Source of the DNA: Thermoplasmata archaeon
GTDB taxonomy: Archaea; Thermoplasmatota; Thermoplasmata; Thermoplasmatales; Thermoplasmataceae
Assembly: GCA_021835265.1 (NCBI GenBank)
Contig: JAKBQK010000477.1
Location: forward strand, 1-9,492
Direction: 5' to 3'
DNA length: 9,492 nt
The notes below the pieces were generated by a model that did not search any database, was not told the DNA's origin, and saw only the letters and a program-made list of their open reading frames with translations. This document shows positions 1 to 6,216 of the stretch, piece after piece (position 1 is the first letter of the stretch; every line of letters begins with the position of its first letter). A program made the position numbers and the translations under genes.

Positions 1-1
1 T

Positions 2-1174
2 AAGGGGTTAGTACTTTATCTAAATTCAACATTGGTAGATTCTTATTTTAGACAAATAAGTGGTCATACTCAGGTTAATGCATCAGATTTGGAGCGGCTT
101 AAATACCCCGAAATAAAAACGCTTAGGATACTTGGAAACGAATTTATTGAGAAATTGCCGGAACAAGATCAGATAGACAGAATAATATACGAAAAGGTTT
201 TTTTTATGAACGAAAATGACAATGATCCCGTAGAGATAAAGAAGAAAATTGGAGAAGCTCTAGATATATTGAAAGATATAGGTATGCCAAGGGAGCAACA
301 AAACGAGAGATCCGCACTTACTTTGCTGGCATTGCTTAATTTAAAACCAATGGAACAATGGCACAAAGCTTCCAACCCCTTGATTGGGATTACTCCAATG
401 ATGAAGTTTTTTGAAGATAACTATGGCAAAAAATATGCTCCGAATAGCAGAGAAACCGTTAGGAGATTTACAGTTCATCAGTTTCTTCAAGCACATTTGG
501 TTGCTGAAAATCCAGACGATCCAACCCGTCCCACGAACAGCCCGAAGGCAGTGTATCAAATTGATTCAAAAGCTCTCGAACTGATCAGAAATTTCGGTTC
601 TATAGAATGGGAATCAAAGTTGAATGCTTATCTAAAGGATACTCCTCCTTTAGATCATGATTACAGGGGCTTACAAAATAGTGAAAGAATAAAAATATCT
701 GTTTCTCCAGGCATAAACATTGATCTGTCACCTGGAGGTCAAAATGTGCTTGTTGAGAAAATTGTTTCTCTGTTTGTTCCCAGATTCATTAATAATCCAC
801 GTATACTCTATATTGGGGATGCTGAAAATAAATTTCTACATTTTGATGAAGAAGGTTTTAAGTCAATTAATGTAGATATAAATCTCCATGGTAAAATACC
901 TGATATTATAATTCTCGATCAAGATATGAAATGGCTTTACTTGATTGAGGCCGTTACCAGTCACGGTCCAATCAACAAGAAAAGAAGAAACGAATTAGCA
1001 GAGATATTTGGCAGGTCTACTGCAGGGTTAGTTTATGTTACCGCATTTCCGGATAGGCGTGTTATGGTAAAGTATTTAAGGGAAATATCATGGCAAAGCG
1101 AAGTTTGGTTAGCAGAGACCCCTGATCATATGATTCACTTTAATGGGGATAGGTTTCTTGGCCCTTACGAGTAA
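2..1174 (+). CDS. Type II R-M: methyltransferase C-terminus fused in frame to BsuBI/PstI-family restriction endonuclease (5' partial)
   Basis: The frame is open from the first bases, so the gene starts before the window. The first residues, including LYLNSTLVDSYFRQISGHTQ and VNASDLERLKYP, match the C-terminal end of PstI/BsuBI-type N6-adenine DNA methyltransferases. From about residue 69 (ATG at 206) the protein is a BsuBI/PstI endonuclease: N-terminal domain with PREQQNERSALTLLALLNLK and NPDDPTRPTNSPKAVYQI, then a catalytic domain with IPDIIIL, LIEAVTSHGPINKKRR, VTAFPDRR and the terminal HMIHFNGDRFLGPY. The PD and EAV residues fit a PD-(D/E)xK-like centre. It should cleave unmethylated target DNA; PstI-like specificity (CTGCAG) is inference. 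The methyltransferase seems to end naturally at IIYEKVF, exactly at an 8-T run (198-205). With seven Ts it would stop at a TGA overlapping the ATG at 206, giving two genes. A TTG at 32 is only an internal codon, not a convincing start. Confidence 0.93.
   Translation, partial: KGLVLYLNSTLVDSYFRQISGHTQVNASDLERLKYPEIKTLRILGNEFIEKLPEQDQIDRIIYEKVFFMNENDNDPVEIKKKIGEALDILKDIGMPREQQNERSALTLLALLNLKPMEQWHKASNPLIGITPMMKFFEDNYGKKYAPNSRETVRRFTVHQFLQAHLVAENPDDPTRPTNSPKAVYQIDSKALELIRNFGSIEWESKLNAYLKDTPPLDHDYRGLQNSERIKISVSPGINIDLSPGGQNVLVEKIVSLFVPRFINNPRILYIGDAENKFLHFDEEGFKSINVDINLHGKIPDIIILDQDMKWLYLIEAVTSHGPINKKRRNELAEIFGRSTAGLVYVTAFPDRRVMVKYLREISWQSEVWLAETPDHMIHFNGDRFLGPYE
198..205 (+). other. 8-T homopolymer at the methyltransferase/endonuclease junction
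   Basis: Eight consecutive Ts lie directly before ATG 206. The frame as given reads GAA AAG GTT TTT TTT ATG and fuses the two R-M domains. With one T fewer it reads GAA AAG GTT TTT TTA TGA, which would end the methyltransferase in an ATGA overlap with the endonuclease start, a usual operon junction. An AGG at 195-197 could serve as a ribosome site for ATG 206. The run could be a slippage or phase-variation site, or an assembly error. Confidence 0.6.
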
Positions 1175-1218
1175 GAATTGACAAGTTCCTTGGGTTTCTT
1201 GAATTAATACAAATCTTA

Positions 1219-1226
1219 TTATATAT
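1219..1226 (+). promoter_or_regulatory. TATA box for the DUF262-RelA/SpoT operon
   Basis: TTATATAT starts 28 nt before the GTG at 1247, the distance expected for an archaeal promoter with a leaderless transcript. It sits in the 72-nt gap after the R-M gene, so the downstream pair can be transcribed separately from the restriction system. Confidence 0.6.
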
Positions 1227-1246
1227 CTTGTTCTTCGGATTATAAA

Positions 1247-2338
1247 GTGATATTGATGGAGTTTAGACGTAATCCTACTAATCAGGATATATCATGGTTC
1301 TTAGATTTGGAGAGATCAAAGCAATTAGATCTTGATCCACCCTACCAAAGAAGAAGCGTGTGGACATCAAAGGATAGAAAATTTTTTTTGGATACCATTT
1401 TCAGAGGATATCCTAGCCCCGCTATATATTTAAACAAGGAAATGTCTAAAAATGGAGAGGCAGTTTACCACGTAGTAGATGGTAAACAGCGCCTTGAGAC
1501 AATTTTGATGTTTTCGCATGATGAAATTAAAATTGGAAACGAATTTGGTGATAATAGGCTTGAAGGCAAGAAATGGGAACAAATTTCTGACGATCTTAAG
1601 AAAGAATTTTGGAATTACATAATGCCCGTAGAAATGATAAATTTCACCGATGTTAAATTAGTCACGGAAGTGTTTGACCGATTAAATAGAAATTCAAGAA
1701 AATTAACTAGACAGGAATTAAGACATGCGAAATTTGATGGCTGGTTTGCCAATTTTGCCGAAGAAGAAATCACTAACCCCGCATGGAAGTCAATTGGACT
1801 AGTAAAGTCACGTGAAGATAAAAGAATGGATGATGTTCAACGCCTCTCAGAGCTTTTGCTATTGATTCTAGAGCGCAAAATTATGGGGGTTGACCAAGAC
1901 ACTTTAGATCATTTATACGCAAAATACGACGACCTAGAAGATGCGGATTTAGATTTAAGGACTGAGGGGGAACTTAGTGATTCCGAGTTTAAAGATTTCT
2001 TAGAAGATTCAAAAAATTATTTGCTTGAAATGGGAAGAACAAACACAGAAGTATTCAAACATACACGAACTATGTCGAATCTATATTCTCTGTGGTCAGT
2101 AATAGTGCTTGATAAGGATACTCTCCCGAGTCCCGAGGAGGCGGCAAAGAAATATACCAGTTTTATGGAGAGTGTTAAAACCTTCCAGAATCAGATTAGT
2201 GGGCCGACTACGTCCTCGCTTGTAATTAAATATCAGAGTAACTCACAAGGAGCTAGTACTGACTTGAAGCAGCGGAAAGAAAGATACGAAGTTCTAAAAG
2301 AGGTCATAACTGAGCATGAAAATTCAGACTTCAATTAG
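1247..2338 (+). CDS. DUF262 (GmrS-like, ParB/sulfiredoxin-fold) protein
   Basis: The 363-residue protein carries the hallmarks of the DUF262 family: PPYQRRSVW (31-39), the nucleotide-handling motif VVDGKQRLETI (76-86, the family's DGQQR box), FDRLNRNSRKLT (143-154) and ELRHAKFDGW (157-166). In GmrSD-type restriction systems this domain binds or hydrolyses NTPs and controls cleavage of modified DNA. The HNH nuclease half (DUF1524) of GmrD is absent here, and the C-terminal half is helical and acidic without a recognisable catalytic motif. It would therefore act as a sensor or regulator, or need a partner; that is inference. The next gene overlaps its 3' end by 23 nt, so that partner is the obvious candidate. 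Starts at GTG 1247, TTG 1253 and ATG 1256 share one frame; GTG best fits the TATA box spacing, but ATG 1256 remains possible. Confidence 0.85.
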   Translation: MILMEFRRNPTNQDISWFLDLERSKQLDLDPPYQRRSVWTSKDRKFFLDTIFRGYPSPAIYLNKEMSKNGEAVYHVVDGKQRLETILMFSHDEIKIGNEFGDNRLEGKKWEQISDDLKKEFWNYIMPVEMINFTDVKLVTEVFDRLNRNSRKLTRQELRHAKFDGWFANFAEEEITNPAWKSIGLVKSREDKRMDDVQRLSELLLLILERKIMGVDQDTLDHLYAKYDDLEDADLDLRTEGELSDSEFKDFLEDSKNYLLEMGRTNTEVFKHTRTMSNLYSLWSVIVLDKDTLPSPEEAAKKYTSFMESVKTFQNQISGPTTSSLVIKYQSNSQGASTDLKQRKERYEVLKEVITEHENSDFN

Positions 2339-3281
2339 AGCCCTGTATGACCCTCAATCTGAGTTGTGCAAGTTATTGCAGGAAAAGGTGGACTCCATTA
2401 TAAAACGTTTAATTCCAACTTTTTGGCACTATGAAAGCAGAATTAAATCGGAAGAAAGTTTTGCATTAAAAATTGAGTCAGGCAGGTATAAAAGACCACA
2501 AAAACTGGAAGATTTCTTTGCTTGTCTCATAGTTGTTAGGAACGCAGCAGAGTTACCAGAAGCAGAACGCCTTGTTAGAAAAAATTTCAAAATGAAAAAC
2601 CGAAAGCCACCGGATAAAAGGATTCATAAAAAAAATCCTGAGGATTTTAGTTACGATGAACTCAGAATGTATATTAGACTCAAAAGAGACCAGGCAATTA
2701 AACCTATTCCATTGGAACAAATTACATTTGAGCTACAGATTAAAACGTATTTAATGCATGCTTGGGATATATCTGCACATGACCTCGTTTATAAAACATC
2801 AGCCCCAAATTGGGGAACTTCTAGGGTGGCCTTTCAAATCAGAGCTATGTTAGAACACGCAGACTTATCTATAATGGAAGCTCAAAAGTTATCACAAAAT
2901 ACCGCGATGGACATAACTACTGAAGATTTTGAAAGCCTTGAGAAAATTATACAATTCCTTAAAGACCACTGGGAGAAGGTAGACTTGCCCGTCGATTTAA
3001 GGCGCTTATCAATGAACGTTTCAGCTTTACTAGATTTATTCGGGATAGGCTTAGATCGGCTGGAAGATATAATAAAAAACGAAACAAAGGAGGAGAGAGG
3101 AACTAAAATTAAGAATTTATCACCATATAGTGTTATATTAAAATCAATACTTAACCAGAATCCTCAATTATTTGAAGCCGCTCTTTCTGAATCTGGGGAT
3201 ACAAAATTGCTTATAACACCAGAGCTAGAATATGTCGGAAAGAAATCCAGAAATGCCATTTTTGTTGAAAATATAAAGTAA
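2316..3281 (+). CDS. RelA/SpoT-type nucleotidyltransferase-domain protein
   Basis: The 321-residue protein contains a divergent RelA/SpoT synthetase fold. KRPQKLEDFFACLIVV (59-74) corresponds to the strand bearing the catalytic Asp (D66). FSYDELRMYIRL (111-122) corresponds to the family's GYRS..H..V.L substrate segment. FELQIKTYLMHAWDISAHDL (138-157) followed by VYK is the EIQIRT..HAW...H..YK signature, with E139, H148, W150, H155 and K160. The Gly and Arg usual in the first block are Ala and Leu, and GYRS is SYDE, so whether it makes (p)ppGpp, makes another product or modifies tRNA (as toxSAS enzymes do) cannot be told from sequence. There is no HD hydrolase or TGS domain; the C-terminal 150 residues are helical and unassigned. 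ATG 2316 lies inside the preceding gene, which implies coupled translation. A stand-alone RSH-like protein coupled to a DUF262 protein suggests a defence or toxin role. Confidence 0.8.
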   Translation: MKIQTSIRALYDPQSELCKLLQEKVDSIIKRLIPTFWHYESRIKSEESFALKIESGRYKRPQKLEDFFACLIVVRNAAELPEAERLVRKNFKMKNRKPPDKRIHKKNPEDFSYDELRMYIRLKRDQAIKPIPLEQITFELQIKTYLMHAWDISAHDLVYKTSAPNWGTSRVAFQIRAMLEHADLSIMEAQKLSQNTAMDITTEDFESLEKIIQFLKDHWEKVDLPVDLRRLSMNVSALLDLFGIGLDRLEDIIKNETKEERGTKIKNLSPYSVILKSILNQNPQLFEAALSESGDTKLLITPELEYVGKKSRNAIFVENIK

Positions 3282-3296
3282 TATAATTTTTAAGCC

Positions 3297-3309
3297 AAGA
3301 GTTCTTTTT
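3297..3309. repeat. Half-copy of the 3371-3398 palindrome centre
   Basis: AAGAGTTCTTTTT repeats the centre of the palindrome at 3371-3398 (AAAGAGTTCTTTT). The two GT centres are 83 bp apart, in direct orientation. The outer TGTCC/GGACA arms are not conserved in this copy. It lies 15 nt after the RelA/SpoT-like gene; the T-run could also serve as a transcription stop for that operon. Confidence 0.4.
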
Positions 3310-3370
3310 CGTCTAGTCAGATGAAGATTACGGAATATCAAACTATCTTGTAACGGATAATTTCAGGAGT

Positions 3371-3398
3371 TGTCCAACAAAGAGTTCTTTTCGGGACA
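3371..3398. repeat. 28-bp palindrome with TGTC/GACA ends, candidate serine-recombinase crossover site
   Basis: TGTCC-aac-AAAGA-GT-TCTTT-tcg-GGACA is symmetric about a central GT dinucleotide. Its length, central 2 bp and TGTC/GACA ends resemble crossover sites of Tn3/gamma-delta resolvases, which are about 28-bp imperfect palindromes with TGTC ends and a 2-bp overlap. It lies 42 bp beyond the stop codon of the truncated serine recombinase. The structure is seen directly; the recombination role is inferred. Confidence 0.45.
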
Positions 3399-3440
3399 CT
3401 AAAAACATGGGTAGGGGGTATATAAATAAACGGCTCAGTT

Positions 3441-3803
3441 TTAATGGGTAGGTTTTTCGGACAGGGATTTGAGGATCCCATGCAAAGTTGATCTTTTTAT
3501 CCCAACAAGTTGGGAGATCTCTCTTATGGACTTTCCGCTCTCTTTCAGGTCCACGATTTTTGATAGGGCAATTCCTTTCTGTTCCAGGACAACTGGCCTT
3601 CCAATTTTCTTATTCTCATTTCTTGCTCTTGCCATTCCATCTCGAACTCTTCCTGAAATTAGTTCCCGTTCAAACTCAGCTGCAGCTCCAAGGATGGCCA
3701 GCATGAAGGCATTCATTGGATCCTTCTTTTCTGAGATCTTCAATCTCTGGTCTATGGTCTTAAAGAACTTGCCCCTTAATCTTATTATTTTCAGGTTTTC
3801 CAT
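3441..3803 (-). pseudogene. Serine recombinase (resolvase/invertase family), N-terminal catalytic domain missing
   Basis: The 120-residue reading frame matches only the distal part of resolvase/invertase-type serine recombinases. It has the end of the catalytic domain and the long E-helix (AAEFERELISGRVRDGMARA, 41-60), the linker KKIGRP (65-70) and a C-terminal helix-turn-helix (IREISQLVGIKRSTLHGIL, 93-111). The first 70 or so residues, with the nucleophilic serine and its arginines, are absent: the frame continues upstream only to a TAG at 3852-3854 and enters the 3' end of the neighbouring gene. It should be unable to cut DNA but could still bind it. It is probably a relic of an older element whose left part was replaced when the HEPN-like gene arrived. 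ATG 3803 is the only ATG but need not be a real start. Confidence 0.8.
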
Positions 3804-3838
3804 GAGTTTTGGACATAAGAAGAATAACTCAAGCCTTA

Positions 3839-4693
3839 CTATTGTGTAATTCTATTGGTTCCCATTAACAATCTCAAGATTAAGTTGAATAGTCTATAGT
3901 ATAGGTAATCCACATCTTCATCATTAAGCTTTATTTTATCCTTCTCAAAGTGCCTTATTTGAAAGCGGTTTCCAATATCTGTCAAAGTTTTAGCTTCCGT
4001 TTCAATATATTCACGAAGCTCAGCATTAGCTATTCCATTTTTTAATAGTTTTTCAACTCCAATTTTTTTGTCAGAGTCTTCCAAAGTTTTTATTCTCTCC
4101 CAACTGTCCCATAGTTTCTCCAGAGCTAGTGATCGGTTACCCCTATCAGTTTCTTTAAAAAAATTGATTGAATCTTTAAGCAGTTTGTTTGTTATTTCAT
4201 CGCTTGTATTGAAGATATTTGGATCAATTAACTTTTCAAAAATTTCGTTTCCCATCTTTATAACTTTCCCAGAACTTAATTGAAAAGGAACTTTCAACTT
4301 ATTGAACAGAGAATTAATTTCTTTAGTAAAGTTCTCCTGTCCTGATTCAATTGAAAAATCTGCTACATCATTATGTCCGAAAAAGGAGTGATATCTTTCA
4401 GCAGTGGGCTCCGCAGAGTGAGTATACAGAAACTCGATTAAAAAGAATAAGCCTCTTTCGGTTGGATTACTTGTTATTTCTTCATAATTCATTCCTGTTT
4501 CACCAAAAAAAACCTTTTTCATTCTTCTCACATCGCAGCCGCATGATAACTGATTATTATCTGGACAAGGCTCTGGGAAATCTTTAGTGAATAAGTTCTG
4601 ATTCATCATAACTTCAATTTGCTGCTCCAACAGAATATAAAATCTATTGCACCAGTCACAAATCTCCGTATTATCTTGGTCTTTAAAAGACAT
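3839..4693 (-). CDS. Uncharacterised HEPN-like protein, possible abortive-infection factor
   Basis: I do not recognise the family of this 284-residue protein. Near the C-terminus, GNRFQIRHFEKDKI contains R243-x4-H248, the spacing of the Rx4-6H active site of HEPN ribonucleases. It is followed by a helix, DVDYLYYRLFNLILRLL, as expected for a HEPN-type helical bundle; a single short motif is weak evidence. The N-terminus has CDWC (12-15) and C43, C51, C53, which might bind a metal. The middle is helical and charged, with no signal peptide or membrane segment, so a cytoplasmic location is likely. The ATG directly follows the integrase stop (TAA-ATG) and has a strong ribosome site inside the integrase end, so it is co-expressed with the integrase and looks like its cargo. 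A toxin or abortive-infection nuclease is a reasonable but unproven reading. Confidence 0.7.
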   Translation of the reverse strand: MSFKDQDNTEICDWCNRFYILLEQQIEVMMNQNLFTKDFPEPCPDNNQLSCGCDVRRMKKVFFGETGMNYEEITSNPTERGLFFLIEFLYTHSAEPTAERYHSFFGHNDVADFSIESGQENFTKEINSLFNKLKVPFQLSSGKVIKMGNEIFEKLIDPNIFNTSDEITNKLLKDSINFFKETDRGNRSLALEKLWDSWERIKTLEDSDKKIGVEKLLKNGIANAELREYIETEAKTLTDIGNRFQIRHFEKDKIKLNDEDVDYLYYRLFNLILRLLMGTNRITQ

Positions 4694-5254
4694 TTATATC
4701 CACCCCTCTACCCATTTCCTCATCTCTTTCCTGTCCTCTTCTTCAAATGGAATATTCAGGTAATGCTCATACTGGGTTGTGGTTGTATGACCCTGGCTTA
4801 ATGCAATCTGCAGTGCCTTATCGGGATAATAGAACACAAGCCATGATTCCCATGTCTTCCTAAAAGATTTGTTGTTTATTGGAGTTCCCTCTAGGATCCT
4901 TTTTGAGAGTCTCCTCAATTTCATGTCCAGGGCTGGGAGATCTGGTAATGGATGAGGAACCTGGAAAAGATCAGGAAGAAGAGTTTTCCCCATATCTGAT
5001 AGTCTTATTGCTCTTTCCCTCTGCTTTGCCTTTACCTTGAGCATTGAACCCCTTGGGAGAAATACGAATTTGCCATCTAACCAATCAGGATTTTCTCTAA
5101 ATCTCTGCAATTCAGCATATCTCATTCCTGTAAGGAGGAGTGAAGTGCATATTGTCCTTGTATCAGGATCCATGGCATTTCTTATAATTTCAAATTCAAC
5201 TGGCCTTAGAATTCTCACCTGAAACTTTTCTGAAGATCTTACAATGGATCTCAA
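4694..5254 (-). CDS. Tyrosine recombinase / site-specific integrase, catalytic domain (5' end frameshifted)
   Basis: The protein is a tyrosine recombinase with all catalytic boxes visible in the 186-residue frame: R45 in LLLTGMRYAEL, a beta-hairpin lysine in KVKAKQRERAI (K75 or K77), K129-x2-R132 in NNKSFRKTW, H156 in SQGHTTTT and the nucleophile Y165, nine residues after the His. It should cut and rejoin DNA at attachment sites to integrate or excise an element. There is no separate core-binding domain, so it is a compact form. The first usable codon in this frame is TTG 5254, but the frame extends upstream without an ATG. A better start is ATG 5315 (MAINKNSMQTVKF), which joins this frame as DGNLTDALRSIV if one T of the TTTT at 5276-5279 is skipped, giving 206 residues. 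As written the gene is therefore frameshifted, or initiates at TTG. The HEPN-like gene follows with no gap. Confidence 0.85.
   Translation of the reverse strand: MRSIVRSSEKFQVRILRPVEFEIIRNAMDPDTRTICTSLLLTGMRYAELQRFRENPDWLDGKFVFLPRGSMLKVKAKQRERAIRLSDMGKTLLPDLFQVPHPLPDLPALDMKLRRLSKRILEGTPINNKSFRKTWESWLVFYYPDKALQIALSQGHTTTTQYEHYLNIPFEEEDRKEMRKWVEGWI
4700..4708 (-). promoter_or_regulatory. Ribosome binding site of the HEPN-like gene
   Basis: On the minus strand GAGGGGTGG ends 6 nt before ATG 4693 and overlaps the last codons of the integrase. Most genes here look leaderless, so a clear site at this junction supports translation of the second gene from a shared mRNA. Confidence 0.55.
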
Positions 5255-5315
5255 TGCATCTGTTAAATTACCATCAAAACTTAACGGTTTGCATTGAATT
5301 TTTGTTTATGGCCAT
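5255..5315 (-). other. Frameshifted 5' end of the integrase gene
   Basis: ATG 5315 opens MAINKNSMQTVKF and meets TGA at 5274-5276. Omitting the T at 5276 continues as DGNLTDA into the integrase. The start lies about 26 nt after a minus-strand TATA box, the usual leaderless spacing here, which supports it as the original start. The shift falls inside a palindromic element (5262-5285). Confidence 0.55.
5262..5285. repeat. Imperfect palindrome overlapping the integrase 5' end, related to the 5346 and 7358 elements
   Basis: On the minus strand GTTAAGTTTT-gatggt-AATTTAAC forms an imperfect palindrome. With the preceding CC (to 5287), CCGTTAAGTTTT is identical over 12 bp to the elements at 5334-5370 and 7346-7382, but in the opposite orientation and without their closely spaced TATA box. 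It overlaps the integrase coding frame. Confidence 0.5.
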
Positions 5316-5333
5316 ATGGATCCTTGAGAACAG

Positions 5334-5341
5334 TATATAAA
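5334..5341 (-). promoter_or_regulatory. TATA box of the integrase operon, bidirectional with repeat copy A
   Basis: The minus strand reads TTTATATA here, about 26 nt before ATG 5315. The same bases read TATATAA (5334-5340) on the plus strand, where they belong to repeat copy A. The site may therefore fire both ways. Confidence 0.5.
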
Positions 5342-5370
5342 CCCCGTTAAGTTTTAGCCGAAAAGTTAAC
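5334..5370 (+). repeat. Copy A of a TATA-plus-palindrome element
   Basis: TATATAA (5334-5340) is followed, 12 bp from its first base, by the 25-bp palindrome GTTAAGTTTT-agccg-AAAAGTTAAC (5346-5370; one mismatched pair). Copy B at 7346-7382 has the same TATA box, the same spacing and the same arms; only the spacer differs. The palindrome covers the expected transcription start, as an operator would. No gene follows on the plus strand before 5688, so the copy may be an orphan. Confidence 0.6.
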
Positions 5371-5488
5371 AGGAAAATTTAGGTTTTCTTGCTTATTCAG
5401 TTCTAGTTCTTTTTTTATTTTCCATTATGCTCCTCTTATATAACGTTTCAAGTTTTAACAACTGAAGATTCTCATTATCTTCCCATGT

Positions 5489-5608
5489 TTATCCCCTTGT
5501 TTCTTTATTTGACATGACCATGATATTGTACGCTATTACCATTAGGCCAATTGCACAGGCATAGGACCTGTATATGGTGTACCATATGTTCTCTGCCCTA
5601 ATGACTTT
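5489..5608 (-). pseudogene. Relic resembling the C-terminus of a transposase
   Basis: A 39-codon frame (KVIRAENIWYTIYRS, then YACAIGLMVIAYNIMVM, ending SNKETRG) has the composition of the final helices of DDE transposases: a basic-aromatic stretch and a hydrophobic helix ending just before the stop. Upstream it runs into TAG at 5609-5611 and another in-frame TAA, so no intact gene remains. The assignment is by resemblance only. The rest of 5371-5687 shows no other gene. Confidence 0.35.
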
Positions 5609-5660
5609 CTATAAGAATAGAGCTTAAGAGTTACATCTGAGCTGACGGATTCGTTAATAT

Positions 5661-5667
5661 TATATAG
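5661..5667 (+). promoter_or_regulatory. TATA box of the secreted-protein gene
   Basis: TATATAG starts 27 nt before ATG 5688, which fits a leaderless archaeal transcript. Confidence 0.55.
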
Positions 5668-5687
5668 TATGAAAATAATTTTAGACT

Positions 5688-6167
5688 ATGTGGAGGAAAA
5701 GAGATCTGATCATTGCCACTGTAGTAACCGTTGCATTAATTTCTGCCTCTATTGGATTTTATGAACTTGGCCTCAATCAGGGTAAGGATTTGGGAAATCA
5801 AAATGGTTTTTCCCAAGGATCAAGCTCAACTATTATCCAGAGTTTTACTCAAATCCAGATGCTGCCAAATAACACGGTTTTGATTAACACACAGCCATTC
5901 TCGGCCAATAACATAACCGTGGTATATTCATTGTTTGTTTCTGGTGCTGTGCAGAATCAAACCGTAGATATGAGCGTATCTGCATGGGAAGCGTCCGGAC
6001 CTGGAAAGGCTCTTTTCAGCACAAACTACCAATCAAATGATTCCGGTAATGTCTATCTCCCGGCAAAAAACCTGAACCAGTTGGTGATCACATTCCGAGC
6101 TAGCCCCCATAACAGCGGGGTTATAGATCTTGAATTCAACAGTCCACTTCGGATTGTGTTCAATTAA
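5688..6167 (+). CDS. Membrane-anchored extracytoplasmic protein of unknown function
   Basis: The 159-residue protein starts MWRKRD, followed by one hydrophobic helix (about 7-24, LIIATVVTVALISASIGFY). This is a signal anchor or signal peptide with the positive-inside pattern that sends the rest outside the cell. The exported part is rich in Asn, Ser, Thr and Gln, has no cysteine and shows alternating hydrophobic residues typical of a beta-sandwich. Four N-x-S/T sequons (N61, N75, N90, N117) could be glycosylated, as is common on archaeal surface proteins. I recognise no family or catalytic motif. ATG 5688 is supported by the TATA box. The gene stands alone, between a transposase-like relic and a convergent small gene, so context gives no role. 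It may be a resident surface protein rather than element cargo. Confidence 0.7.
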   Translation: MWRKRDLIIATVVTVALISASIGFYELGLNQGKDLGNQNGFSQGSSSTIIQSFTQIQMLPNNTVLINTQPFSANNITVVYSLFVSGAVQNQTVDMSVSAWEASGPGKALFSTNYQSNDSGNVYLPAKNLNQLVITFRASPHNSGVIDLEFNSPLRIVFN

Positions 6168-6216
6168 TCTATCTTGTCATTCTAAACAATGGCCTTAAAA
6201 AATAGAATGGTGAGAA

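Noticed and set aside
1180..1207. Weak inverted repeat (AATTGACAAG ... CTTGAATT) after the R-M gene
   Set aside because: The arms are short and interrupted, with no T-run; too weak to call a terminator.
3469..3849. 126-codon plus-strand frame opposite the serine recombinase, with an orphan TATATAAATA at 3419-3428 upstream
   Set aside because: The minus-strand frame has clear resolvase motifs, while the plus-strand translation has none and runs over its whole length. The TATA-like site has no credible gene after it.
5669..5760. ATG 5669 frame with several cysteines just before the secreted-protein gene
   Set aside because: It ends after about 30 codons and overlaps out of frame; the TATA spacing and signal anchor support ATG 5688.
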